Counted from the first letter of the stretch, positions 46,844-55,775 are shown. The stretch: DNA of 64,000 bases from Nocardioides gansuensis (GCF_003076135.1 NZ_QDGZ01000007.1:186001-250000); one strand, 5' to 3'. The notes: generated by a model not told the origin, from the letters alone. Numbers and translations: made by a program.

Positions 46844-48264
46844 CCTCGATCGACGTACTCAACCCGGCCACTGGTGAACGCCTAGACTCCATCGCCGACG
46901 TCGGCGCGGACGGCGTGGACGCTGCCGTTCGACGGGCCCGGGAGGCGTTCCCTGGTTGGGCGGCGACCCCCGCATATGAGCGCTGCGCCATCCTCCAGCG
47001 GGCTGGTGGCCTCCTGCAGGAACACCGGGTCGAACTCGCCGAGCTGCTCACCCGGGAGAACGGCAAGCCGTATACCCAGGCGTTCGGTGAGATCGGTGAT
47101 GCGGCGCGCCTGCTGGAGAAGTACGGCCAGGAGGCGCTGCGACTATACGGCGAGACGATTCCGGGTGACGCGCAGCCAGGGACCGAGGGTGACCTGATCC
47201 TGACGCGCCGGGAGCCACGCGGTGTCTTGGGTGCGGTGATCCCGTTCAACTCCCCGATGGACATCTTCGCGCACAAAATAGGACCCGCCCTGGCGAGCGG
47301 AAACTGTGCCGTCATCAAGCCGCCCGAGGTCGACCCCCTCACGGTGATGCGCGCGACAGAGCTGCTTCACGAGGCAGGAGTGCCGCGAGATGTTCTGGTT
47401 CTGGTCAATGGGCTAGGCATCTCCACCGGGGCACCCCTTGCCGCGCATCCGGGGATCGACGTCGTCTCCTTCACCGGAAGCACGGGGGCCGGTCTCAGCG
47501 TCGCTGCGGCAGCGATCGCACGCCTGCGACCGGTGATGCTCGAACTCGGAGGCAACGACCCCTTGATCGTGTGCCACGACGCAGATCTCGAGGTGACCCT
47601 CGACCAAGTGATGTTCGGCCGCACCCTCGCGAACGGCCAGGTCTGTTGTGCCAACAAGCGCCTGCTTGTGCATCGTGATCTGGTCGAGGACTTCACGGAC
47701 GGCCTGCTCCAACGTGTCTCCGCGTTACACGTAGGCGATCCGTCCGCCGATCGCACCGTCGAGCTGGGCCCCCTGATCACGGACGTTGCCGCCGAACGCG
47801 TGGCGCTCCAGGTGCGGACGGCCATGGACGAAGGTGCCGAGCTGCTCGCCGGAGAGCCAACGGCGAGTGGCAACTTCGTCGGACCCATCGTGCTGGGCGG
47901 CGTGAGGCCCGGTTCCTCGATCGCATCCGATGCCGAAGTTTTCGGACCGGTATTTCCCGTCGTGGCGTTCGACGACGACCGCCAAGCCATCCGCATCGCG
48001 AACGACTCGTCGTTCGGACTCAACGCCTCGATCTTCACGCGAGACCTTCAGCGGGCCATCTACTTGGCCCACCACCTGCAGTCCGGAACGGTGTCTGTGA
48101 ACGCTTCAGGCTTGTACCGCCCGGACGCTATCGAGTACGGGGGCTACAAGATGAGCGGCTTCGGCCGCGAGGGCCTTCGAGCGAGCTTCCACGAACTGAC
48201 GCAGGTCAAGACGATTGCTCTGCGTGGCGCCCTGCCGCGCGAGACAAGCGGCTATCCAGCCTAG
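46840..48264 (+). CDS. Aldehyde dehydrogenase (cluster II)
   Basis: 474 residues. Cofactor region VIPFNSPMDIFAHKIGPALASGNCAVIKP, catalytic Glu in MLELGGNDPLIV (about 245) and nucleophile in NGQVCCANKRLL (about 278, Cys doublet). FNSP instead of the usual WNFP and the Cys-Cys pair place it near lactaldehyde/glycolaldehyde-type enzymes. As last gene of the plus-strand arm it would oxidise the aldehyde released by the aldolase- or crotonase-type cleavage. Confidence 0.88.
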   Translation: MTSIDVLNPATGERLDSIADVGADGVDAAVRRAREAFPGWAATPAYERCAILQRAGGLLQEHRVELAELLTRENGKPYTQAFGEIGDAARLLEKYGQEALRLYGETIPGDAQPGTEGDLILTRREPRGVLGAVIPFNSPMDIFAHKIGPALASGNCAVIKPPEVDPLTVMRATELLHEAGVPRDVLVLVNGLGISTGAPLAAHPGIDVVSFTGSTGAGLSVAAAAIARLRPVMLELGGNDPLIVCHDADLEVTLDQVMFGRTLANGQVCCANKRLLVHRDLVEDFTDGLLQRVSALHVGDPSADRTVELGPLITDVAAERVALQVRTAMDEGAELLAGEPTASGNFVGPIVLGGVRPGSSIASDAEVFGPVFPVVAFDDDRQAIRIANDSSFGLNASIFTRDLQRAIYLAHHLQSGTVSVNASGLYRPDAIEYGGYKMSGFGREGLRASFHELTQVKTIALRGALPRETSGYPA

Positions 48265-48623
48265 GTCAGAGCGGTTCGCAGCAAGGTATCCCTTCTTTTG
48301 CTGAGGCAGAGGCGCCACTCACGGAAGGACTGTGTGACCCCGGTCGGGGGAACTGCGCCAGATCGGCGCGGAGGAACCTCACCCGAGTTGTCGCTGTGGA
48401 TGCAGCGCCGCACCAGGTCAGCTACGGGTCCGGTCGTGTCGTCGTCGATGCCGTCGCGCCCAGTGAAGATGAACCAGAGCAGCCATGCCACCGCATACAT
48501 CTCGTGAATCAGCTGAAAGTCCTTGAAGGACTCCAAGGCTGGATCGACCCGCGTCCCTCGAAGTTCGGTATTCGTCTTCGTGAACTCGTGGTTCAGGTCT
48601 TTCAGCAGGCCGAGATCAGCCAC
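48261..48623 (-). CDS. Truncated unknown protein at the end of element I
   Basis: 120 residues from a GTG at 48623. Coding-like sequence ([55 protein letters not shown]) continues upstream of that start as [10 protein letters not shown] until it hits the copy B attachment repeat at 48656. The native start has therefore probably been cut off by the element junction. The family is not recognised. It is convergent with the aldehyde dehydrogenase and the two overlap by 4 bases. Confidence 0.5.
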   Translation of the reverse strand: MADLGLLKDLNHEFTKTNTELRGTRVDPALESFKDFQLIHEMYAVAWLLWFIFTGRDGIDDDTTGPVADLVRRCIHSDNSGEVPPRRSGAVPPTGVTQSFREWRLCLSKRRDTLLRTALT

Positions 48624-48816
48624 CTTGGCGACGAAAGCGCCTTCGTCGTAGAGCCTGGCACCAGTGGCAGGCGGCGTAGCCGACGCTCAGCAGGATGGGT
48701 AGGCCGCGGCGCCGGGCCTCCGCGAAGGCCTCCTCGCCCCACTCCCGCCAGTCGACCGGGTTGTCGGCGTGCTGCTGGAGGTAGGGGCTGGTCGAGTCCG
48801 CGAGCCGATTCGCCAT
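48616..48816 (-). pseudogene. yyaL 5' fragment, copy B
   Basis: Same start and first 53 codons as the intact yyaL at 4512-6503, through CHWC, then out of homology (QALRRRRF) to a stop. It is the element-encoded gene start, here not joined to a yyaL body. Confidence 0.75.
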
Positions 48817-49844
48817 CTGCGCACTCCGTTCCAGTGGTGTTTGCATCACCGGGCCTCGATGACACAAATCCCTGATACAAATTCCACTTCTGGCCCCTCA
48901 GAGCTGCGGGCCGTGAAGTGCTCCTCGTCCCAGCGTAGGAGGGCGGTCACGATGGCGGCACGCCGAAGTCAACGCTGCTCGCGCAGGGCAAGGTCAGTCG
49001 CCTGGATGGCTCTGGTGGCCCAGGCGCGTTCGCCTCTACGCGCGCCGCCTCCGGGTGGGACCGGTTACCAGGTGATCTTCAAGGCGCCCGCCGGCGAGGG
49101 AGAGCCGTGGAAGCGGGTGCTGCGCCGGGCCAATTCCGAGGCCGAGGCACGCAAGATCTTCGCGCAGGCGGAGGCTGCGCTGGACACGGAGCAGGCGGTG
49201 CCGGCCAGCGCCCCCTTTGCGCAGCCCGAACGATCGAAGCGCTCGGCGTCAAGTACATCGAGGACAGCAAGAAGCGCGCCAAGGCCCCGCGCACCATCCA
49301 GGGCCGCGAGTCACGGCTCAACGCGCACGTCCTCCTGGCCAACGGCCACGTTCCGGTCGCCAGGTGGCGGATCGAGCACAGCCGCCAGGTCATGGACCAT
49401 GCCTCGAAGACGATCCACTCCGCGCGCGGCAGGGAGGACATGCGGGGCTGCCTGGCAGCGCTGCGCAACCTGGCCTGGAGGCTCGACTGGCTGGACCGGA
49501 GGATCGACCCGCTCGACGGACTGGAGATCGGGCGAGCCTCGATACTGCACGGCGCCACGGCCCACTACATCGACCCGAGGCTGCGACCCGAGACCCGGCA
49601 AGTGAACGCGATGGCCGCGGCGGCCGACGCACTGTGCGGACCGGAGGGAACGGACGCACGGCTGACCCGGCTGCCACTGTTCGGCACCAAGATCCGCGTC
49701 GCAGGCTTCGGCGGCCTTCGACTCGGTGAGCAGAACGGCCTCCGCGCGATCGATGTCTTCTTCGAGCGCGGCTACGTCCATGTCAACGGCTCCTGGATCA
49801 CGCCTCGCGGCCAGGCGGGCTTCCGTGGCCCGGTGAAGAACCAC
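48656..49844. repeat. 1,189-bp duplicated segment, copy 2
   Basis: Matches 6343-7531 throughout, as far as I can compare by eye and by translation. It contains the att block, the yyaL 5' fragment and the first two thirds of the integrase gene. Its left edge abuts element I cargo; its right edge passes into a related but different integrase 3' part. Confidence 0.85.
48709..48797. repeat. Internal attachment repeat (copy B)
   Basis: Identical 89 bases to copies A and C. Its presence inside the island, 42,313 bases from A and 5,009 from C, is the main evidence for two tandem elements. Recombination A x B or B x C would release either element as a circle. Confidence 0.8.
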
Positions 49845-50158
49845 GTCATCCGCGAGGTCCCCCTCCCCCGCTCCGTCATGCACGACGAGCTCCTCCCCCG
49901 CGTCAAGGAACTCCTCGGACTCCCCCCGACGCTCGCTCCAGCAGGTGGTCAATGCCAGGAGGAAGAGCGACAGCGACGAACGACCCTCGCCGCACGCGAA
50001 GCCGACAAGAACCTCGCCTGGTGGAACTAGCCAGTTCCTCCCACGGAAGAGCAGTGGATCTTCGTCGACACCGTCACGGGCCTGCCAGTGAGGCCCGAGC
50101 TCCACAAGACCCTCGGCTTCAAGACACGATCACAGGCACTAGCCGAGGTGTTGCGTTG
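48952..50158 (+). pseudogene. Integrase of element II: hybrid, frameshifted and truncated
   Basis: Start ATG at 48952 equivalent to 6639. It is identical to integrase A through 49844, including the same apparent -1 shift near 49215. It then continues as a diverged homologue (IREVPLPRSVMHDELLPRVK), loses frame in the ATLQQVV-equivalent region and meets TAG after LAWWN (50028-50030), where copy A has a Tyr codon. Homology resumes until about 50105, and then the sequence changes to LGFKTRSQALAEVLR followed by TGA, resembling the last helix of a LuxR-type regulator. The RxxR and Tyr catalytic region is absent, so it cannot recombine. Confidence 0.75.
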
Positions 50159-50618
50159 ACCGCTTGAACCCGCACCGCGGATCGCGCGAACGTGTCGCCA
50201 GCTGGTGTCTACGCTGCGGGGGACGTCCGAGCAATGGATGAACGACACCTCATTGGTGAGCGAGACGGGGCGAGCTTCGTTGTCTTTCATTTGTGAGGAG
50301 ACGATGCGCCCAACCCCTCCTGGTCGGTGAACAGCTGGCTGCTGACCAACACGCAACTAACGCCACCTGATCGGGCGATGTCGCGCTGGCCGACAGCTCA
50401 GTTACTCGTCGACATTATGGCCTCGTACGACGAGCCTTGCCACTCAGCTGTGATCGCGCCAGATATGTCGCCGCCGAGTCGACTCATCTCTACCCTTGTG
50501 TGGCGCAGAGGGGGCGGCGAACTCGACGATCAGGGTGGCATACACCGCTGCCGCTGCCCTACCGTGATCATCGAGTGGGACTTTGGCCTTCGCCGCAGAG
50601 GAACTGGGAGTCGCGCCG
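50159..50618. other. Upstream region of the universal stress protein gene
   Basis: 460 bases with no supported gene. The only signal I see is the DosR-like box close to the following gene. Confidence 0.4.
50577..50590 (+). promoter_or_regulatory. DosR/DevR-like box
   Basis: GGGACTTTGGCCTT, 28 bases before the universal stress protein start. It resembles the GGGACTTTnGnCCCT form of the dormancy regulator site, with the second half weaker. Universal stress proteins are classic DosR targets in mycobacteria. Confidence 0.4.
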
Positions 50619-51089
50619 ATGACCGAGCCGGTTGAGACCGTCGACATTGCTCCGGGCGTCCTCGTCGTCGGCGTCGATGCGTCCAAATGCTCCGACCACG
50701 CGCTGCGCTGGGCCGTCGAGGAGGCTCGGCGCTGGGGCGCTCCGCTGGTCGTCATACGGGCGTGGAGCATCACCACCGCGCCGCGGCCCGCCGACGTCCC
50801 GCATCCGGTGATGCCGAGCTTGGAGGAGTACGAGACGGCAGTTCACGCCGATCTCGAGCGGCAGGTACGCGAGGTGATCCGCGACGGCTCCCGGGTGGAG
50901 ATCTCGCTCCAGCCGGTGCACCAGCGGCCCGCACAGGCTCTGCTCGACGCCTCGAGGACAGCGGCCATGGTGGTGGTTGGATCGAGGGGCCGGGGCGGCT
51001 TCGCCGGGTTGCGGCTTGGTTCGGTCAGCGAGAAGCTGGTGCGGCACAGCCACTGCCCGGTCACGGTCGTACGCGACAGCGGCCGGTGA
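50619..51089 (+). CDS. Universal stress protein family (UspA-like)
   Basis: 156 residues. Starts with GVLVVGVDASKCSDHALRWAVEEA and ends with the ATP-binding signature GSRGRGGFAGLRLGSVSEKLVRHSHCPVTVV (GxxG then nine residues and G-S). It binds ATP and supports survival under energy or oxygen stress. ATG at 50619 with GGGAG 9 bases upstream. It is the only intact cargo gene of element II. Confidence 0.9.
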   Translation: MTEPVETVDIAPGVLVVGVDASKCSDHALRWAVEEARRWGAPLVVIRAWSITTAPRPADVPHPVMPSLEEYETAVHADLERQVREVIRDGSRVEISLQPVHQRPAQALLDASRTAAMVVVGSRGRGGFAGLRLGSVSEKLVRHSHCPVTVVRDSGR

Positions 51090-51319
51090 CCTGCTCACCG
51101 TCCCGGTCGATGCTGACGCCGAGGCGCGAACGCCTAACCCCGATCTGGGCGGGCATGGGCGCGCACCCCGCTCAGCGTGGGATACACGGTCGCACCGATC
51201 GCCCTCGACCGGGTCGGAAGTGGAAAATGCGCCCGTGCAGGGGCGGATCATCTCTAGCGCCTCTCGTGGCCCTGGACGCGACCTTCGGCTTTTGGTCTTG
51301 TGCGCGTGCAGCGCACGCG

Positions 51320-51640
51320 CGCGCACGCGCGGACGGGTCGCGCCGCACCTTGACCAGGCTCGCCAGCGTGGGGACCGCCAGCACCACGACGATGACCAGG
51401 AGCGAGAACGACGTCTCGACTTCGGGGGGACCCGTCGTCGAGACCATGGCCCCAGTGCAGGACCAGCTTGACGCCGATGAAGCCGAGGACCACGGCTAGC
51501 CCGGTGGACAGGTAAACCAGCCGGTCCAGCAGACCCTTGACCAAGAAGAACAGCGCCCGCAGGGCGAGCAGCGCAAAGGCGTTGGCGGTGAAGACGATGT
51601 AGGGCTCCTGCTCGTGCTCGGCGGGGATGGGCGTCACATT
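51320..51640 (-). pseudogene. TerC-family membrane protein, C-terminal fragment with frameshift
   Basis: Minus-strand pieces EPYIVFTANAFALLALRALFFLVKGLLDRLVYL and GLAVVLGFIGVKLVLHWGH in one frame, then PEVETSFSLLVIVVVLAVPTLASLVKVRR in another, join into the last three membrane segments of TerC (YIVFTsNaFAilGLRaLyF, VLGFIGVKL). The N-terminal half is missing. Flanking bases 51090-51319 and 51641-51789 show nothing else. Confidence 0.7.
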
Positions 51641-51789
51641 GCTGTCGCAGCCAGTTCTTGTCCCAGTCGACCGATGCCTGCCAGCAGCGGTCGTGGCAGG
51701 GATCGACCAATGCGCGCACACTTGATACTGGTGCGGATCGCTTACGCGCTGCGGCTACCGACGACACCGCCGTGACCCGGGGGCGAGCG

Positions 51790-53158
51790 ATGAGCTCTCA
51801 GGATGGTGAGGACCTCTTCGACCAGCAAGCGGACGCGCAGCAAAAGGCGGACACGCCAGCAGCTGAGTCCGGCACCCCGTCATGGTCGGCGCCGAGCGAG
51901 CGGACCCCAGAGCCACCGCCAGAGACTAGCCGAGAAGGGGCGCCCGAGCCGGTTGTGGTGCCCCGGTGGGTGCAGGCGATCGCCGCCGCGGCCGCGCTGC
52001 TGGGGCTGGCCAGCCTAGCCCGGACAGCCGGGTCGGTGCTGTTGATCTTCCTGGTGTCCGCAGTCGTGGCCCTGATCCTGAATCCATCGGTGACCTGGCT
52101 GCAGCGCCACCGAGTACCTCGAGGTATCGCCATCGCCGTGGTCTTGGCAACCTTGTGGGCTGGTCTGGCCGGCATGGTGGCAGTGCTGTTGCGGCCGGTG
52201 ACCGAGCAGGTGCAGGCCATCCAGCGGGATCTACCGGGGCTGGTCGACTCGGCGAACAGCTCGCTAGCAAACCTGCAGGCATGGTTGGACGACCGCGGCC
52301 TCGGAGTCCAGGTCAAACGGCCGGGCCAGACCGGCCTGGAGACCCTGCAGGACTCGCTGCTGAGCGGATCCACCGACGTATTGGGATTCACCCGGGACCT
52401 GGTCACCAGATCGCCGAGGCCAGCTTCGTGCTTGTGCTGATCCTGGTGATCGCGATCTATATGCTCGTCTACGGTCAGCAGACGGGAATCTGACCCGGCG
52501 GGTGACGCCGCCAGGCGACGGCACCGCCGAAGACGACTACCCGACCCTGGTTCAGCACGCGGTGTCCGGTTACGTGCGGGGCCAGGCGGTGTTCAGCCTG
52601 GTCATGGGTTTCAGTGCCGGCGTCGCGCTGTGGCTGTTCGGGGTGCTCGGAATCTTCCCGGCCGGACGGACCTTCGCAGTGTTCTTCGGCGTGTTCTACG
52701 GACTGATGGAGCTCATCCCCTACCTCGGCCCGGTGCTCGGCGCGGCACCGCCGATCCTGGTCGCACTCCTCCAGGGGGACCCGCTGACTGCTCTGTGGCT
52801 GGTGCTGCTGTTCATCGGACTGCAACAGATCGAGGGCCACATCGTGGCGCCCATGGTGTTCGGCCACCATCTGCGGATCAACCCGCTGCTAGTGATCCTC
52901 GCGCTGCTCGTCGGTGGACACCTGCACGGGATACCCGGCGCTCTGGTCGCGCTGCCCCTGGCCGCGGTCGCCCGAGTGACCGTGCTGTACCTGAGACGAC
53001 ACCTGGTACTGGAACCGTGGGGCACCCCCACCGCGGCCGCGCTGCGCACCGCCGCCGCAGCCGATGCGATCGCGCCCCCAGCCGGCAAGGCCGCAAGGAC
53101 CGGCCTGGCCGCGGCAACTGGCCCAGCCGTTCAAGCGACGCCCGTCCGTCGGCCGTAG
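51790..53158 (+). pseudogene. AI-2E family transporter broken by two frameshifts
   Basis: Three frames in succession. 51790 to about 52410 encodes a 55-residue acidic head and the first membrane segments (WVQAIAAAAALLGLASLART, VALILNPSVTWLQRHRVPRG). About 52410-52490 encodes IAEASFVLVLILVIAIYMLVYG. About 52500-53158 encodes SGYVRGQAVFSLVMGFSAGV, LIPYLGPVLGAAPPILVALL, LQQIEGHIVAPMVFGHHLRINPLLVI and PLAAVARVTVLYLRR. The whole gene is about 455 codons, the family's usual length. Two small indels are needed to restore it. A related intact gene is at 58238-59608. Confidence 0.8.
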
Positions 53159-53669
53159 CCTGCTCCGCCGATTGCGACCGGGAACCAGCCCTCCGCCGCC
53201 CACTCCGCCGCCCACTCCGCCGCCCACTCCGCCGGCCCAGCGAGACCAACCTTGATCCCCGTGCTTGTGGCAGTGCGCCAGGGCGGGCAATCGGGCAATA
53301 GGGGCAACTCCGCCTGCCGGAAGAGTTCGGTCCGGCCGCACCACCGGACAGACCTGTGACACGGTCCGCAACTTTTCGGTGCTTGTCCCGGCCGTACTGC
53401 GACTGGCCTATTGGTGGCCGTTCCTTCCTTGCCCGGGCTCGACGTGGCCGTAGTGGTAGAGCCGGACGCTCCGCCCTTCCGCCTGCGCGGCCACCGTCCC
53501 CACCGAACCCCTCATCGATCCCGGAGTGATGCAAAAAAGTGATGCAAACAATCGCGGAACCCGTGTCCGCGCGCATCACTCCATGGACCGACGTGGCCCA
53601 AAATGACGCTCAACCACGGTCATCTCGGCGCTGCCACCTCTCCCCAACACGGAGCACTGCAACATGGCA
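53159..53669. other. Right end of element II
   Basis: 511 bases without a supported gene, containing the short tandem repeat at 53192-53227. Base composition and codon pattern do not favour any frame. Confidence 0.45.
53192..53227. repeat. 12-bp tandem repeat
   Basis: Three exact copies of TCCGCCGCCCAC plus a partial fourth, 33 bases after the AI-2E pseudogene stop. In one frame it reads as a Pro-Pro-Thr repeat, so it may be the out-of-frame remnant of a proline-rich tail. Confidence 0.7.
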
Positions 53670-53825
53670 TCAGTGGCAGGCGGCGTACCCGACGCTCAGA
53701 AGGATGGGTACGCCGCTGCGCCGGGCCTCCGCGAAGGCCTCCTCGCCCCACTCCCGCCAGTCGACCGGGTTGTCGGCGTGCTGCTGGAGGTAGGGGCTGG
53801 TCGAGTGCTGGAGCCTGTTGGCCAT
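53670..53825 (-). pseudogene. Displaced original 5' end of yyaL (copy C)
   Basis: ATG at 53825 gives [19 protein letters not shown]..., 51 codons, ending at the His of the CHWC motif with TGA where element sequence begins. Residues 6-7 (QH) and a few later codons differ from the element-encoded version (AD), as expected for the resident chromosomal allele. It lies 38 bases from the divergent methyltransferase gene, its natural neighbour. Confidence 0.8.
53718..53806. repeat. Right attachment repeat (copy C)
   Basis: Perfect match to copies A and B over 89 bases; mismatches begin on both sides. It marks the right boundary of the island. Confidence 0.8.
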
Positions 53826-53863
53826 GCCACCCAGCCTGTCACGGGCGGGCTAGCCTGAGGCGC

Positions 53864-54490
53864 ATGGACTCGAAGGCCTGGGACGAGCGGTACGCCGCGA
53901 CCGAGCTGGTCTGGTCGGCCGGCCCCAACCAGTTCGTGGCCGCCGAGTGCGCCGACCTGGAGCCGGGCATCGCGGTCGACCTGGCCGCCGGGGAGGGCCG
54001 CAACGCGATCTGGCTCGCCCAGCAGGGCTGGAACGTGACAGCCGTCGACTACTCCCAGGTCGGTCTCGACAAGGGCGCTCGACTGGCCGCGGAGATCGGC
54101 GTCCGACCCGGCACCGTGCACTGGGTCTGCGCCGACGCGACGACCTGGATCGGCGCCCACCTCGACCTCGCCGTCATCGCCTACCTCCAGCTCTCCCGCG
54201 CCGAGCGCGCCGCCGCCCACCGCAACGCCTTCAACGCGCTGAAGCCCGGTGGGACGTTCCTGCTCGTCGCGCACGACAGCACCAACCTGGCCGAGGGCAC
54301 GGGTGGCCCGCAGGACCCCGCCGTGCTGATGACCGCGGAGGACGTGCTCGCCGACCTCGACGCTGCGGGCGGGGCGTACGACGTGGTGAAGGCGGGACGC
54401 GTCGCGCGCACCGTGCAGGCCGGCGACGACCATCGCGGCGACCAGGCACTGACCGCGTGGGACTGCCTGGTGCGCGTCACGAAGCGCTGA
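53864..54490 (+). CDS. Class I SAM-dependent methyltransferase
   Basis: 208 residues. SAM-binding motif VDLAAGEGRNAIWLAQQGWNVTAVDYS (about 39-65) with the acidic residue after beta-2, and LVAHDS after motif III. It resembles the TehB/thiopurine-type group and has no known substrate here. ATG at 53864. It diverges from the original yyaL start, which places it in the ancestral neighbourhood of that gene. Confidence 0.85.
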   Translation: MDSKAWDERYAATELVWSAGPNQFVAAECADLEPGIAVDLAAGEGRNAIWLAQQGWNVTAVDYSQVGLDKGARLAAEIGVRPGTVHWVCADATTWIGAHLDLAVIAYLQLSRAERAAAHRNAFNALKPGGTFLLVAHDSTNLAEGTGGPQDPAVLMTAEDVLADLDAAGGAYDVVKAGRVARTVQAGDDHRGDQALTAWDCLVRVTKR

Positions 54491-54503
54491 CCGACAGGGC
54501 GGA

Positions 54504-54749
54504 TCAGTCGGTGCGGCCCGGCTCGTCGTCGGACGCCGCCGGCTCGTCGCCGTAGACGCCGGAGTCCTTGGCGGCCTGTGCCTTCCGCAGCTGCTTGACC
54601 AGGCTGAAGGAGAGGAACACCACGGCGGCGATCAGGAGCAGGAAGACGACCAGGGCGATCGGCCCGGCCTTCACGTCCTCCTTGGCCGGCGTCGGGTCCT
54701 GGGTGAGACGCGTCACGAGCGGGAGGACGAGAATCAGCAGGCCATTCAT
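54504..54749 (-). CDS. Small single-pass membrane protein (Rv1083-like position)
   Basis: 81 residues. N-terminal hydrophobic head, a strong membrane segment (IALVVFLLLIAAVVFLSFSLV, about 30-50), then a basic stretch KQLRKAQAAK and an acidic tail. It lies between mca and the methyltransferase. M. tuberculosis has a small protein of similar kind next to mca and the YyaL homologue. Function unknown. Confidence 0.7.
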   Translation of the reverse strand: MNGLLILVLPLVTRLTQDPTPAKEDVKAGPIALVVFLLLIAAVVFLSFSLVKQLRKAQAAKDSGVYGDEPAASDDEPGRTD

Positions 54750-54792
54750 GCCGCCATTCTCCCAGCAGGGCCTCCGGCGGCCAGCACGGGCC

Positions 54793-55719
54793 TCAGCAGG
54801 TGTGGGTGATCCCCGCGAAGAGGTCGTCCTCGGGCACCTGGGTCTCGACGTGGCTGACGACGAGCTCGTAGTCCTCGGTCGGCCAGACCTTCTCCTGCAG
54901 CTCGCGCGGGATCGCGAACCAGTGGCCGTCGGGGTCGATCTGCGTCGCATGCGCCAGCAGCGCCTGGTCGCGCACGCCGAAGTAGTCGGCGCACGGCACC
55001 CGAGTCGTGATCCGGGCGTCCCACTCCGGCTCCGGCTTCCACGTCTCGAGGCGCTCGCCCCACGGCGAGTCGAGTCCGTGCTCGACCATCGCCTCGTGCA
55101 GCGCCTGCATCCGGGGCCGGTTGAAGGAGTGGTGGTAGTAGAGCTTGAGCGGCTGCCAGGGCTCACCGGCGTCGGGGTAGCGCGTCGGGTCGCCGGCGGC
55201 GTGGAACGCCTCGACGGAGACCTCGTGGCACTTCACGTGGTCGGGGTGCGGATAGCCGCCGCGCTCGTCGTACGTCGTGACGACGTGCGGCCGGAACGAG
55301 CGGATCAGCCGCACCAGCGGCTCGGCCGCCTCCTCGACGGGCATCAGCCCGAAGCAGCCGTCCGGCAGGGGCGGGAGCGGGTCGCCCTCCGGCCAGCCGG
55401 AGTCGACGAACCCGAGCCAGTCCTGGGTCACGCCGAGGATGTCGCGGGCCCGCTCCATCTCCTGCCGGCGGATCTCGTGGATGTTCTCCAGGATGCCCGG
55501 CCGGTCCATCTTCGGGTTGAGGATCGACCCGCGCTCGCCCCCGGTGCACGTGACGACGTGCACGTCGACGCCCTCGGCGACGTACTTCGCCGTGGTCGCG
55601 GCGCCCTTACTCGACTCGTCGTCGGGGTGGGCATGCACGTGCATCAGCCGATAGCCGGCTCGCGGCTTCGCGGCGGCGTCGGTGGCAGACGACTGGGCAG
55701 TCGGCTCGGCTGAGGGCAT
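54793..55719 (-). CDS. mca: Mycothiol S-conjugate amidase
   Basis: 308 residues. Zinc-binding AHPDDE motif in MHVHAHPDDESSKG (about 31), RPHVVTTYDERGGYPHPDHVKCHEV (about 144-170) with the third His ligand, and KLYYHHSFNR. Mca hydrolyses mycothiol-drug conjugates to a mercapturate and GlcN-Ins; MshB is its biosynthetic paralogue. Length and the DLFAGI C-terminus favour Mca. This supports mycothiol use and hence an actinobacterial host. ATG at 55719; divergent from the DUF4307 gene. Confidence 0.93.
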   Translation of the reverse strand: MPSAEPTAQSSATDAAAKPRAGYRLMHVHAHPDDESSKGAATTAKYVAEGVDVHVVTCTGGERGSILNPKMDRPGILENIHEIRRQEMERARDILGVTQDWLGFVDSGWPEGDPLPPLPDGCFGLMPVEEAAEPLVRLIRSFRPHVVTTYDERGGYPHPDHVKCHEVSVEAFHAAGDPTRYPDAGEPWQPLKLYYHHSFNRPRMQALHEAMVEHGLDSPWGERLETWKPEPEWDARITTRVPCADYFGVRDQALLAHATQIDPDGHWFAIPRELQEKVWPTEDYELVVSHVETQVPEDDLFAGITHTC

Positions 55720-55775
55720 GCCCCGCAGTCTAGGGAGGTCGGTGCCGCCCGAGGGCCGAGCCCTAGGCTGAGCGG

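Noticed and set aside
53192..53227. Short tandem repeat as a CRISPR-like array or iteron origin
   Set aside because: Units are 12 bp with no spacers and no replication gene nearby; more like a Pro-rich coding remnant.
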